A DNA stretch of 64,000 nucleotides from VXYK01 sp965221585 (GCA_965221585.1 OZ244898.1:62001-126000), one strand, 5' to 3'. Counted from the first letter of the stretch, positions 34,213-43,697 are shown. Numbers and translations: made by a program. The notes: generated by a model not told the origin, from the sequence alone.

Positions 34213-35250
34213 ATGGATATCGGAATCGTAGGGGCAACTGGCCAGGTCGGTGGGGTGGTCCTCACCGTGCTCGAGGAACGGGACTTTCCCGTCGACACGT
34301 TGAGGCTGTTCGCATCGTCGCGTTCCGCGGGTACGAGCATCGACTTCAAGGGCCGACAGATCGTTGTCGAAGAGGCGCTGACCGCCGACTACAGCGGCCT
34401 CGACATCGTCATCTTCTCCGCGGGAGCGACGGTGAGCCGTGAACTCGCGCCGAAAGTCGCGGCGCAGGGCGCGGTCGTCATCGACAATTCGTCGGCTTGG
34501 CGCATGGACCCCGAGGTCCCGCTGGTGGTGCCGGAGGTCAACGCTGAGGCACTGCGTTCGATCCCGAAGGGCATCGTTGCCAACCCCAACTGCACCACCA
34601 TGGCTGCGATGCCGGTGATGAAGCCGTTGGCCGACGAAGCCGGTCTTTCAGCGATGGTGATCTCGACCTACCAGGCTGTGTCCGGGGCTGGTCTGTCCGG
34701 GGCGCGCGAGCTCGATGACCAGGTCCAGAAGGTTGGAACCGCCGGACCGGAACTCACCTTCGACGGCGGCGCCGTGCCGCTCGAAGCAGGGGAGAACTTC
34801 AGCCAACCGATCGCCTTCAACGTCCTGCCCCTTGCGGGTGCGCTCGTCGACGACGGCGCCAATGAGACCAACGAGGAACAGAAGCTGCGCGATGAGAGCC
34901 GCAAGATCCTCGACATTCCCGCCTTGGAGGTCTCGGGCACCTGTGTGAGGGTTCCGGTGTTCACCGGGCACAGTCTCTCGATCAACGCCCGTTTCGCCTC
35001 GCCGATCACACCCGAGCGAGCCTATGAACTGCTCGGTTCCGCCCCTGGCGTGGTCGTCGACGAAGTGCCGACACCGCTCAAGGCCGCCGGCGCCGACCCT
35101 TCATATGTCGGCCGCATCCGTCGAGACCCGACTGTCAGCAACGGCCTGGCCCTGTTCGTGTCTGGCGACAACCTTCGCAAGGGCGCTGCCCTCAACACCG
35201 TTCAGATTGCAGAAGAGCTTCTGGATCAACGACATAGTAGTGTGGCCTGA
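34213..35250 (+). CDS. asd: Aspartate-semialdehyde dehydrogenase
   Basis: 345 residues, usual length. Makes aspartate semialdehyde from aspartyl phosphate with NADPH, the branch point to lysine/diaminopimelate, threonine and methionine. NADP-binding GATGQVG (7-13), the active-site cysteine Cys127 in NPNCTTM, and STYQAVSGAGLSG are visible. It stands alone with its own leaderless-type promoter; aspartate kinase is not adjacent in this window. Confidence 0.96.
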   Translation: MDIGIVGATGQVGGVVLTVLEERDFPVDTLRLFASSRSAGTSIDFKGRQIVVEEALTADYSGLDIVIFSAGATVSRELAPKVAAQGAVVIDNSSAWRMDPEVPLVVPEVNAEALRSIPKGIVANPNCTTMAAMPVMKPLADEAGLSAMVISTYQAVSGAGLSGARELDDQVQKVGTAGPELTFDGGAVPLEAGENFSQPIAFNVLPLAGALVDDGANETNEEQKLRDESRKILDIPALEVSGTCVRVPVFTGHSLSINARFASPITPERAYELLGSAPGVVVDEVPTPLKAAGADPSYVGRIRRDPTVSNGLALFVSGDNLRKGAALNTVQIAEELLDQRHSSVA

Positions 35251-35296
35251 TCATTGGATGGCCGCCATTGGCCGGTTTCGTGATTGGAGAACTGCA

Positions 35297-36361
35297 TTGC
35301 CCAAGTTTCGTCTAGGGTTGCTAGCTGGGGTGCTCGCGGCGGCTTCCCTCGCCGGGCTGGCCTCGGTGTCGGCATCGGAAGTTAGTCCAATTCCGAGTTC
35401 AAGTGTCGTCTGTGACCTTGCCAACGATTCGATCGCGGTCTGCCTATTGGAGACCGATCAGCCGGTAGACAACATTTCAACACTGGTTGTCACATACCTG
35501 GATTCCGATGGTCGACAGATCAGCGAAGCGATTCCGAACGGCGCGATCAGCGCCAGCTTTGCCTGCTCAGGTACAGGCGCCTGCTATTCGTTCAGGTTTG
35601 AATCGTCGGACCCCACGCTTGCTGCGGTCACGGTCTCAAGCGTGACATGGATCACCGATACAGCTGTGCTGACCGCAGACCCAGCAGACCCAGACACAGA
35701 CACAGAGACGACGTCGACCACAACGACGGTCACAACCACCGTTCCAGACGATCCAGAAGACCGTCAAGACCCGCCGGAAGACTCGAATGACCCAGACGAA
35801 AGCCACGGTCTCGGTTTCCCATGCCCGGGCAGGCCCGATCTGACCTGTGCTGAGCGCCCGACTGAGAACGTGGTGACACTGACGGTCACGTCTGAATCGG
35901 TGACTGTCGAGAACAGCGTGGACGGGTCGGTTTCGACGCACGGTTGGAACCTCAACGCGCGCACACCCGAAGAAGCCGAGGAGTCCGAGGAGGCGGTTGA
36001 GGAGTTTTCCCAAGAGTTGATTGAAGTGACAACGCCCCCCGATGATGCTCCGGATCCTGAAACGGACGTACCGCCCGATGATGCTCCGGATCCTGAAACG
36101 GACGTACCGCCCGATGATGCTCCGGATCCTGAAACGGACGTACCGCCCGATGACGCTCCGGAACCGCCGATGGTGGTTATCAATTATCCGGTAACGCCAA
36201 ATGACCCGGATCAGGCGTGGAGGTACTATCAGGCGGAATCGGCTGCTTCTGCATTAGGTCGGCCATATATGGTTTGTTTCCCCGCTGAAATTCGCGATAC
36301 CGAAGGCAACGTCGTAGTCTCCTACCCCGACGAAGACTGCATTATCGTCACGCCTCGGTAA
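35297..36361 (+). CDS. Secreted protein with 12-residue Pro/Asp repeats
   Basis: 354 residues from TTG 35297, preferred because GGAG at 35286-35289 lies seven bases upstream and the product begins with a good signal peptide (MPKFRLGLLAGVLAAASL). An ATG at 35258 is the alternative; the longer frame from 35024 lies inside asd. After an extracytoplasmic domain comes a Thr-rich and Glu-rich linker, then PPDDAPDPETDV repeated three times and once in part, then a short C-terminal domain (RPYMVCFPAEIRD). The domains are not recognised. Confidence 0.7.
   Translation: MPKFRLGLLAGVLAAASLAGLASVSASEVSPIPSSSVVCDLANDSIAVCLLETDQPVDNISTLVVTYLDSDGRQISEAIPNGAISASFACSGTGACYSFRFESSDPTLAAVTVSSVTWITDTAVLTADPADPDTDTETTSTTTTVTTTVPDDPEDRQDPPEDSNDPDESHGLGFPCPGRPDLTCAERPTENVVTLTVTSESVTVENSVDGSVSTHGWNLNARTPEEAEESEEAVEEFSQELIEVTTPPDDAPDPETDVPPDDAPDPETDVPPDDAPDPETDVPPDDAPEPPMVVINYPVTPNDPDQAWRYYQAESAASALGRPYMVCFPAEIRDTEGNVVVSYPDEDCIIVTPR
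36038..36162 (+). repeat. 36-base tandem repeat inside the secreted-protein gene
   Basis: Three copies of a 36-base unit starting CCCGATGATGCTCCGGATCC at 36038, 36074 and 36110, plus a partial fourth copy from 36146. The copies are identical at the DNA level, including synonymous positions, so the expansion is recent. Confidence 0.85.
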
Positions 36362-36433
36362 CCATCGGTAGGCCGCCGACTAGTTGTAGTGGTCATGCAG
36401 GTCGGTAGCGTCAGTTCTGGCAACCACTGGCCT

Positions 36434-38683
36434 TCAGCCCGCTGCTAGGCGGAACTTCACCGCCCCCCAGCACACGACGTTGCCCGAGTGGTCGATGGCG
36501 CAGGTGTGGGCATGTCCTGCGCTGACGGTTGTGTAGGTTCCTGTTGGCGGCGTTGACTGTTGGCGGCTGTTGTCGCCCCAGCACACGACGTTGCCCGAGT
36601 GGTCGATGGCGCAGGTGTGGGCATGTCCTGCGCTGACGGTTGTGTAGGTTCCTGTTGGCGGCGTTGACTGTTGGCGGCTGTTGTCGCCCCAGCACACGAC
36701 GTTGCCCGAGTGGTCGATGGCGCAGGTGTGGACTCCCCCGGCGCTGACGGATGTGTAGTCACCGGAGGGAACGCTCGTCTGGCCCGACGCATCGCTGCCC
36801 CAGCAACTGACTTGGTGGTCGTTGTCGAGGGCGCAAGTGTGATGTGCCCCGGCCGACAGCTGTCGAACGCGCGCTGAGGTCTTTGTGCCGGAAGTCGCGG
36901 TGCTGTCGGGCGGGCGGCTTGACTGCCCGAACTGATCGACCCCCCAGCATTGGACGGTGCCATCGTCTTTGTGACCACAGTTGTGCCAGTTCCCAGTCGC
37001 GATCGTCTTGAACTGTCCAACCGGGCTATCAGCTTGGCCGAAATCGTTTTCCCCCCAACACGCCACGGTCCGTTGGTCGGTCAATCCGCACCAATGCCTG
37101 TCGCCCAGACTGATGGAGCGGTAACGCTCTTGTGGAGGATGCTCCAGCTCATTTGACCGGGGTCCCCAACAGGCCACCTGGTAGAGCGTGTCGATCGCGC
37201 AGCTTCGCCGTGTCCCCGCGGCGACACTGCGGTAGGGGCCGCCCGGCGGGGTTCGTTGCCCGGATTCGTTGTTCCCCCAGCAAGCAAGTTCGCCGCTGCT
37301 ACTTGCCGCGCACCCGTGGAACCGGCCCGCGGTGACCATCTGGTAGTTGCCTGCGGGTGGTTCGGTCTCACCGTAGAGGTCGGTTCCCCAGCAGGCGGCG
37401 GAGCCGTCCGTTCGGATTCCACAGGAGAATTCAGCTCCAGCGGTAATTTCTTTGAAGATGCCGGAAGGAGCCTCGGACTGGCCTGAACGGTTCGATCCCC
37501 AGCATGTGACCCGACCGTTGCGGTGAATCGCGCAGCTGTGTGCGCCTCCGGCAGCGACCGCTCTGAACGATCCTTGCGGCGGGTCGGACTGTTCGTTGTT
37601 GTTGTTGCCCCAGCAAGCGATGGTTCCCGAGGTACGAATCGCGCAGGTGTGGAGACTTCCGGCGCTGACGCCGCGAAACGGCCCGGCAGGTGCCGCCAGC
37701 TGATTGAAGTTGTCGGCTCCCCAACAGCTGACCATGCCGTTCACACCGATCGCACAACTGTGCGCAGCCCCGCTGGTCAGTCTGCGGAAGTTGCCCTCGG
37801 GTGAGTTGATCTGCCCGAATCGGTTGTCTCCCCAGCATAAGACATCGCCGCCGACGGCAATTCCACAACTGTGTCCGTATCCCGCGGCAACTTCCGAGAA
37901 ACGGCCGTCCGGAGCGTCGGCTTGGCCGAAGTTGTTCAATCCCCAGCAACTGACAGACCCACTCGAATGAACGGCGCAGGAGTGGGTTTCGCCGGCACTG
38001 ACTTGGACGTAACCGTTCCGCTGGGTCCCGTCACAGATGGGACTTGACGGGTTGACGGTGACCGCAGGCTCGCCGGCGTAACGGTAGAGAAAGGTGAGCA
38101 GTTGGGCCCGGCTGAGGGTGGCGTCGGGTGAGAATGCAGTCGGGGATGTGCCCGTAGTGATCCTTTTCTCGGCGAGCCACGACACTGGGGCTTGCTGCCA
38201 CCCCTTTCGGACGTCGGAGAATGGATGGGGAGCGGCGGAAGGTTCTCCAGCGAGTCGATGCAGGAACGCAGCCGCTTGGGCGCGGGTCAGGGTAAAGTCG
38301 GGAGAAAAGGTGGTGTCGGAGGTGCCAGTGGTTATTCTCGAGGCTGCCAGCCACGAGACCGCGGCGTTCTGGGAGTTGTCATCGATGTCGGTGAACTGAT
38401 GCGGCGAAGCTGGGGGACGGTTCTGCATTTCCCATAGGTATGTGGCTGTCTCCCCCCGTGACACGGGATCGTAGGGCTTGAGGCAGGCCCCTGGGACCTT
38501 GATGATTCCGGTGTCGACTGCCCATTGGACGGGTTTGGTGTAATATCGCTCCGCCTCGACGTCGCCGTAGCCTGCGATTCCTGTGGCGGGTGCCACTGCC
38601 ACGATGTTGGAGACCACCGCGATCGCCAGTATGGCTGCTGCACGAACAACTGCTGCACGAATAAGAAGATCATTCGATGACAT
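36434..38683 (-). CDS. Exported protein with three SLH-like segments and 14 RCC1-like repeats
   Basis: About 749 residues from ATG 38683, which gives a signal peptide (MSSNDLLIRAAVVRAAAILA, predicted cut after ATGIA); the open frame runs up to 39019 but that part overlaps the divergent lipoprotein gene. Three S-layer-homology-like segments follow (FTDIDDNSQNAAVSWLAASR and FSDVRKGWQQAPVSWLAEKR are two of them). The rest is thirteen 37-residue repeats and a truncated fourteenth, each with HxCAI...CWG...Q...P and paired cysteines. RCC1-type repeats form seven-bladed propellers, so 14 repeats could make two. The last complete repeats are identical at DNA level. Probably a surface protein; the binding partner is unknown. 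Confidence 0.8.
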   Translation of the reverse strand: MSSNDLLIRAAVVRAAAILAIAVVSNIVAVAPATGIAGYGDVEAERYYTKPVQWAVDTGIIKVPGACLKPYDPVSRGETATYLWEMQNRPPASPHQFTDIDDNSQNAAVSWLAASRITTGTSDTTFSPDFTLTRAQAAAFLHRLAGEPSAAPHPFSDVRKGWQQAPVSWLAEKRITTGTSPTAFSPDATLSRAQLLTFLYRYAGEPAVTVNPSSPICDGTQRNGYVQVSAGETHSCAVHSSGSVSCWGLNNFGQADAPDGRFSEVAAGYGHSCGIAVGGDVLCWGDNRFGQINSPEGNFRRLTSGAAHSCAIGVNGMVSCWGADNFNQLAAPAGPFRGVSAGSLHTCAIRTSGTIACWGNNNNEQSDPPQGSFRAVAAGGAHSCAIHRNGRVTCWGSNRSGQSEAPSGIFKEITAGAEFSCGIRTDGSAACWGTDLYGETEPPAGNYQMVTAGRFHGCAASSSGELACWGNNESGQRTPPGGPYRSVAAGTRRSCAIDTLYQVACWGPRSNELEHPPQERYRSISLGDRHWCGLTDQRTVACWGENDFGQADSPVGQFKTIATGNWHNCGHKDDGTVQCWGVDQFGQSSRPPDSTATSGTKTSARVRQLSAGAHHTCALDNDHQVSCWGSDASGQTSVPSGDYTSVSAGGVHTCAIDHSGNVVCWGDNSRQQSTPPTGTYTTVSAGHAHTCAIDHSGNVVCWGDNSRQQSTPPTGTYTTVSAGHAHTCAIDHSGNVVCWGAVKFRLAAG
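36466..36729 (-). repeat. 111-base tandem repeat encoding RCC1-like repeats
   Basis: The unit recurs with period 111 (TGCCCGAGTGG at 36481, 36592 and 36703) and looks identical over about 264 bases, that is two full copies and part of a third. It encodes the last RCC1-like repeats of the exported protein. Confidence 0.88.
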
Positions 38684-38819
38684 ACGGAGGCACCCATGAT
38701 AAAATTTGCGCGTGGGGAACCGGGGGACGGTCGATGATGCGGCTGCGAAGCCTGTCTGCGGCTCTCCCGCACTGTGATTCTTCTTGGCCCAATCGTTCGA
38801 TTCGTAGGAGTATCTGTAC

Positions 38820-40334
38820 ATGTCCAAGTCCCTGAAGAACCTGCTCACGGCAATCGTTGTCATTGCCGTCACGGCTGCTGCCTGTGGCTCAGACGATGAC
38901 GAACAGGTTGAACCGGCCGCATCGACAGTGACCACCACCACATCGGCGCCGGAAACGACCAGCGCGCCCGCTACCACCGCGGCCACCACAGAAACGCCCG
39001 AAACGGCTACGACCACCACTGTGGCAGCCGACGACGAGATGGCTGCACCGGCCGACTTCTACTTCACTGAGACGACAACCGGCCAAGACATGTTGAGTGT
39101 CGGTACACAGGCAGAAGCGGACTGCATCCGCGAGGCCCTCGGTGACACTGTTTTCGATGTGCTGCGGACTACGCCTGTGCTCACGTTGACGGCAAGTGGC
39201 GGTGGGGCCGCGACCGCGGTTCCGGTTTTTGAGTGTTTGGAACCACGCACCGGCGCGATTGTCGCTGCTGCGCTGATGGATGCGCGGTGGCCGGGGGGTT
39301 GGACGCCCGAAGCTCGGTTGTGCATTACCGATGTGGCCGAGCAGCACCCGCCGTTGGTGCTTGTCGGGTTGGGTCTGGCCAGCCTGGCAGAGATTGACAC
39401 CTCTGTTTCAGCATGGCAGGACTTCGGGAATGACGTATACGACTGCCTGAGCAACCCGGCAAAAGTTCAACTGATTGCTTCGATACAATCTTCAATCGAT
39501 GCGATCACGGTGATGGAACGCGACATTCTTCCCCAACTGCTTGAATCTGAAATCGAGTGCATTCGTTCGATTCTGGGTGATGACGGCTATGCTGAACTGG
39601 TCGTTGCGCCTTCAGCGAACTATGCATTCGCGACGGGTGAGGAGTGGCCCGACTGCGTGTCGGACGAGACATATCGAAATATCTTCGTCAACCTCAACGA
39701 TGTCGCCTTCTTCGGCCTGCCAGACGACACCAGAGCTTGTCTGGAGACTTTCGCGGTGGACAACCCGGAGTACGTCTCGTTGCTCCGTGTCGGCGAAGCA
39801 CAACGCGCGGCGATGAGCGACGCTGAGTTGGTTTTGATTGCCGACTCTGCGCTCAAGGTCTACGACTGTTTGGAGGAGCCGCTGCGCAGTCAATCTCTCA
39901 GGTTCGCTGCTGCTGCGCTCTTCCCGCCACCTGCGCCTGTTGTCCGCACCTCAGAGTTGCCTGCCGATTATACGTTGACCACGACGACCACTGGGCAGGA
40001 AGTGGTGGCTCTGCTCACCGAGAACGAAGTCGCCTGCGTGAGCGACCGCTTGAGTGAAGGCGGGTTTGCGGCGTTCACCGCGGCACCGGTGGTGAACGTA
40101 CTGGAAGCCGCTGGCAGGGGTGGCGCGATGACGGCCTCCATCTTCGTCTGCCTGGAGGAGAACAGCTTGGCATTGATCGGTGCAGCGTTCATGGACGCAG
40201 CAGCGGGCGGTTGGTCGGCAGAGACCCGTATGTGTGTGACGGGCTTGATCCAGGCGCGACCTGAACTGGTCGTGGAGTGGCTCTCTGCAGACGCCGACGA
40301 TCCAGACTTCACGCCTGAGTCTTTGGGCTGTTGA
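38820..40334 (+). CDS. Lipoprotein with repeated cysteine-containing domains
   Basis: 504 residues. Lipobox VTAAAC (lipidated Cys22), then a Thr/Ala/Pro linker of about 50 residues. The first domain (TTTGQDMLSVGTQAEADCIR...CLEP...RLCITDV) and the last (TTTGQEVVALLTENEVACVS...CLEE...RMCVTGL) are clearly related. Two weaker copies lie between, each with the Cys spacing ADCIR/IECIR...C...CLE. AGGAG at 38806-38810 precedes the ATG. It is divergent from the SLH/RCC1 gene across 136 bases. No known domain is recognised. Confidence 0.75.
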   Translation: MSKSLKNLLTAIVVIAVTAAACGSDDDEQVEPAASTVTTTTSAPETTSAPATTAATTETPETATTTTVAADDEMAAPADFYFTETTTGQDMLSVGTQAEADCIREALGDTVFDVLRTTPVLTLTASGGGAATAVPVFECLEPRTGAIVAAALMDARWPGGWTPEARLCITDVAEQHPPLVLVGLGLASLAEIDTSVSAWQDFGNDVYDCLSNPAKVQLIASIQSSIDAITVMERDILPQLLESEIECIRSILGDDGYAELVVAPSANYAFATGEEWPDCVSDETYRNIFVNLNDVAFFGLPDDTRACLETFAVDNPEYVSLLRVGEAQRAAMSDAELVLIADSALKVYDCLEEPLRSQSLRFAAAALFPPPAPVVRTSELPADYTLTTTTTGQEVVALLTENEVACVSDRLSEGGFAAFTAAPVVNVLEAAGRGGAMTASIFVCLEENSLALIGAAFMDAAAGGWSAETRMCVTGLIQARPELVVEWLSADADDPDFTPESLGC

Positions 40335-40369
40335 GCACCGAGACGCTGGGCCACGGAAACGGGGTGGAG

Positions 40370-41020
40370 ATGGATATCCGAGAAGCGCTGTACACGACCA
40401 GGGCGATGAGGCGGGTCAAGCCCGACCCGGTTTCCGAAGAGGTCCAGTTGCGCATACTCGATGCTGCGATTCGAGCGCCGAGCGGAGGCAACAGTCAGGG
40501 ATGGCGGTTCCTGATCGTCGACGACCCCGAACAGATCGCCAAGGTCGGTGCGCTGTACTCGGACTGCATCGACATGCTGTGGGAGACGGTCTATGCGGAC
40601 CGGGTCGCTGAGGCGACGGCAGGCGATACCCCCGAAGCCCAACAGTTCTCGCGGATCATCAAATCGGTGACCTGGGCGCAGAAGAACTTTGCGACCTACC
40701 CGCTGCTGCTGTTCGCGTTCGACAGGTTCGACTCGACCGGTGGATCGATCTTCCCTGCGGTCTGGAGCGCGATGCTGGCTGCCCGCGCCGAGGGTGTCGG
40801 GTCGTCGCTCACCAGCGTGCTGCTGTTCAAGAACGACGAGACCCTGGAGGTGCTTGGAGTGCCCAAGGACCAGGGTTGGCGGATGGCATGCTGCGTGCCG
40901 ATGGGTTACCCGACCGGGACCTGGGCCACCGCGAGCCGGGTGCCGGCGCACGAGGTGTCGTATCGCAACAGTTGGGGAACGCCTCTCGGCGCGGAGATAA
41001 ACGAACCCCTCTGGCCCTAG
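40370..41020 (+). CDS. Nitroreductase-family flavoprotein
   Basis: 216 residues from ATG 40370 (MDIREALYTTRAMRRVKPDP, a typical family start). A TTG at 40331 overlapping the previous stop would add 13 residues and cannot be excluded. FMN-dependent NAD(P)H oxidoreductase fold: the Arg-rich N-terminal motif, RAPSGGNSQGW and a C-terminal GYPTGTW match. The substrate is unknown. It lies one base-overlap or 35 bases behind the lipoprotein gene, depending on start. Confidence 0.82.
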   Translation: MDIREALYTTRAMRRVKPDPVSEEVQLRILDAAIRAPSGGNSQGWRFLIVDDPEQIAKVGALYSDCIDMLWETVYADRVAEATAGDTPEAQQFSRIIKSVTWAQKNFATYPLLLFAFDRFDSTGGSIFPAVWSAMLAARAEGVGSSLTSVLLFKNDETLEVLGVPKDQGWRMACCVPMGYPTGTWATASRVPAHEVSYRNSWGTPLGAEINEPLWP

Positions 41021-41149
41021 GAGCCCCCAGCCGGCCCGTCCCAGCGTGACGCGCATCCAGCCATGTCGGGACGTGTACTGCGCGGCACTCCAAAAGTCTA
41101 TGGCCGATATCGTCGCGGCCGGCCCTCGGTTGGGGCAGAATAGCGGGCC

Positions 41150-43147
41150 ATGCCAGGCCGTTGGATTCTTGGTGTTGACACGGGCGGCACGTATACCGAC
41201 GCGGTCGTCTACGACGAGGGCTCGAACTCGGTACTCGCCAAGGCCAAGGCGCCGACCACCCACGATGATCTCGCAGTGGGCATCGGCGGTGCGATCGAAC
41301 GGGTGCTGGCGGCCGGATCAATCGACCCGGGCGCGGTCAGCTTCGTGTCGCTGTCGAGCACGCTGGCAACCAATGCGCTGGTCGAGGGCAAGGGTCGTCC
41401 CGCAGCTCTGGTGATGATCGGGTTTGAGGAGGCCGTTCTCGACAGGGGCGGTCTCCGAGAGGCGATCGGCGACGACTCAGTGGTCATGGTCGCTGGAGGG
41501 CACACACCGCACGGCGCCGAAGCCGAGCCGCTCGACACCGAGACACTCGCCGAGGCGGTCGCCGAGATCGCACCGTCAGTCGACGGCTTCGCGGTCACGT
41601 CGGAATTCAGTGTGCGCAACGCCGACCATGAGATCGCTGCCCGTGACCTGATCCGGGAACGGACCGGCCTGCCGGTCACCTGCAGCCACGAGTTGGCCGA
41701 CGCGCTCGACGGACCCAAACGGTCGGTCACTGCCCTGCTCAACGCCCGCATGATCGCGTTGATCGACGAACTCGTCTCGACCACCACAGAGGCGCTGGCC
41801 AAGCAGGGGGTCGATGCCCCGATAATGATGGTGCGCGGCAACGGTTCGCTGGTGTCCGCGGACTTCGTGCGAGAAAGACCTGTGGAGACGATCCTGTCGG
41901 GACCCGCAGCGAGCCTGCTCGGCGCGGCACATCTCGTCGGTGCGTCCGACGCCGTCATCTCCGACATCGGAGGCACCACAACCGACATCGCCGCGCTGCG
42001 CGACGGGCGATTCGACCTCGGCACCAGAGGGGCGACGGTCGGCGGACACCGGACCATGATCGAGGCGGTCGCGATGGCCACGCACGGTATCGGTGGTGAC
42101 AGCGAGGTGCTGCTGGTGGATCGGGCGCGTGGCGCCGAGTTGATAGTCGGCCCCCGGCGGGTCGTTCCGCTGGTGGTCACAGCCCAGAGCCACGGCGATT
42201 ATCTGCTTTCGCAGCTGCGGCGGCAGCTCAACGCCGAGACCCTTCCCCAACAGTGGAGCTCGGTCTTCCTGTCACTGACAGCGAAAGCCGCGCAGGGTTC
42301 GAGCGACCGCGGCGAGCGTCAGTTGATGGAGCTGATCGGCGACCGGATCGTTGCCGCGGACACGCTTGTTGAAGGCAGCCGGGACGGGTTGGCCGTGCGA
42401 CGGTTGGCTGCCCGTGGCCTGTTGCGTGTGTCGGCCTTCACGCCCACAGATGCCAGCCACATGCTCGGGACCCAGGTGACCCATGACCCAGCGGTTGCCC
42501 ATGCGGCTGCCGAAGTGTGGTCTCGGCGATGCGACCATGAGGGCAAGGCGATTGTGGAGGAGCCCAGGGAATTCGCTGAGGCTGTGGTCAAGCGTCTGGT
42601 GCGGCAGTCGGCCGAGAAGTTGCTGGCTATGGCCTTCACGAGCGACGGCCTGTCCGAGGCTGCTGCGACCTCCGAGGTTGTGGCCGCGGCGCTCGACGGC
42701 AAGTCTCGCACCTCCAGACTGGCGGTCGGGCTGGGTGTTCGGTTGGTCGGTCTCGGAGCCCCGGCCGCCACGTATTACCCGGCTGTCGGCGAACTGCTCG
42801 GCACCGAAGTCGAGATTCCCGACCACGCGGACGTCGCCAATGCGATCGGCGCCGCTGTGGGCAAGGTCCGCATTTGTCGTCGGGTGACTGTCTCCTCCCC
42901 CCGCCGAGGGCTGTACCGGGTTCACGTCGGAGCGGAGCCGGACTCCTTCTTCGAACTCGAACCGGCCAGACAAGCGGCCATCGACCAGGCGAACACTGCG
43001 GTGGCGGCGGCGATGGTCGGCGCGGGCGCGCCCGAGTTCGAACTGGAGACCCTCTGGAACGAGAAGTCCGTCGATGTCAGCGGGCGCAAGCTCTTCGTCG
43101 AAGGTGTCGCCACTGTGATCGGCACCGGTCGCCCCCAACTCGATTGA
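41150..43147 (+). CDS. Hydantoinase A/oxoprolinase-family protein
   Basis: 665 residues, full length for HyuA. ATP-dependent amidohydrolase fold of the acetone carboxylase/5-oxoprolinase/N-methylhydantoinase family: GVDTGGTYTDAVV near the start, SLSSTLATNALVEG, ILSGPAASLLGA and DIGGTTTDIA are the ATP-binding segments. The partner HyuB subunit is not adjacent, so the reaction cannot be assigned. A CAGAAT box lies eight bases before the ATG. Confidence 0.85.
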   Translation: MPGRWILGVDTGGTYTDAVVYDEGSNSVLAKAKAPTTHDDLAVGIGGAIERVLAAGSIDPGAVSFVSLSSTLATNALVEGKGRPAALVMIGFEEAVLDRGGLREAIGDDSVVMVAGGHTPHGAEAEPLDTETLAEAVAEIAPSVDGFAVTSEFSVRNADHEIAARDLIRERTGLPVTCSHELADALDGPKRSVTALLNARMIALIDELVSTTTEALAKQGVDAPIMMVRGNGSLVSADFVRERPVETILSGPAASLLGAAHLVGASDAVISDIGGTTTDIAALRDGRFDLGTRGATVGGHRTMIEAVAMATHGIGGDSEVLLVDRARGAELIVGPRRVVPLVVTAQSHGDYLLSQLRRQLNAETLPQQWSSVFLSLTAKAAQGSSDRGERQLMELIGDRIVAADTLVEGSRDGLAVRRLAARGLLRVSAFTPTDASHMLGTQVTHDPAVAHAAAEVWSRRCDHEGKAIVEEPREFAEAVVKRLVRQSAEKLLAMAFTSDGLSEAAATSEVVAAALDGKSRTSRLAVGLGVRLVGLGAPAATYYPAVGELLGTEVEIPDHADVANAIGAAVGKVRICRRVTVSSPRRGLYRVHVGAEPDSFFELEPARQAAIDQANTAVAAAMVGAGAPEFELETLWNEKSVDVSGRKLFVEGVATVIGTGRPQLD

Positions 43148-43175
43148 CCCCCTACTCGATTGACCCAGCGCGGCC

Positions 43176-43181
43176 TACGCT
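43176..43181 (+). promoter_or_regulatory. -10 box of the flavin-reductase-like gene
   Basis: TACGCT ends six bases before ATG 43188; leaderless arrangement. Confidence 0.5.
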
Positions 43182-43187
43182 CTGTGT

Positions 43188-43697
43188 ATGGCAACAGACG
43201 AAGCACTCGAGAGCGAACTCATCAACCGGGTCACCTGGAAGATCCCCAACGCACTGGCGTTGGTCGGTTCCAGAGCCGGCGACGAACGCAACGCCATGAC
43301 CACGAGTTGGATCACTCAACTCTCGATGGAACCGGTACTCATCGGCATCGGAGTCGACAACACTGCGGTCACTCATCGACTGATCAGCGACGGCGGTTCC
43401 TTCACCATCAACCTGTGGGACTCGGACGACACCCGGGTCTTCGTCAAGTTCTCAAAGCCCGCCCGCGACGACGGCGACACGCTGAATGACCGGCCCGTTC
43501 GTTCCGGACGCACCGGGGCACCGATCTTCACGGAGGCGATTGCCTGGATGGACTGCGAAGTCCGCCACGCGATCGATCTGGGCACACACACTCTGTTCGT
43601 CGGCGAACTTGTCGATGCGGAGATCGTCGACGACGCCAAGCGCTCTGCTTCCATGAACGACACCCGCATGAAATACGGTGGCGTAAGGCGACACTGA
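43188..43697 (+). CDS. Flavin reductase-like FMN-binding protein
   Basis: 169 residues with the split-barrel fold of flavin reductase-like domains: NALALVGSRAGDERNAMTTSW and PVLIGIGVDNTAVTHRLI near the FMN site, TLFVGELVDAE near the end. Could reduce flavin for a monooxygenase or act as a bound flavoprotein. First gene of a probable three-gene run with the membrane protein and the molybdenum protein downstream. Confidence 0.8.
   Translation: MATDEALESELINRVTWKIPNALALVGSRAGDERNAMTTSWITQLSMEPVLIGIGVDNTAVTHRLISDGGSFTINLWDSDDTRVFVKFSKPARDDGDTLNDRPVRSGRTGAPIFTEAIAWMDCEVRHAIDLGTHTLFVGELVDAEIVDDAKRSASMNDTRMKYGGVRRH

Noticed and set aside
35024..35296. Upstream extension of the secreted-protein frame
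   Set aside because: It overlaps the end of asd and has no signal peptide; a TTG start with ribosome binding site lies at 35297.
36466..36729. CRISPR-like array
   Set aside because: The 111-base period is coding tandem repeat without unique spacers; no cas genes.
38684..39019. N-terminal extension of the SLH/RCC1 frame
   Set aside because: It overlaps the divergent lipoprotein gene, and the signal peptide begins at 38683.
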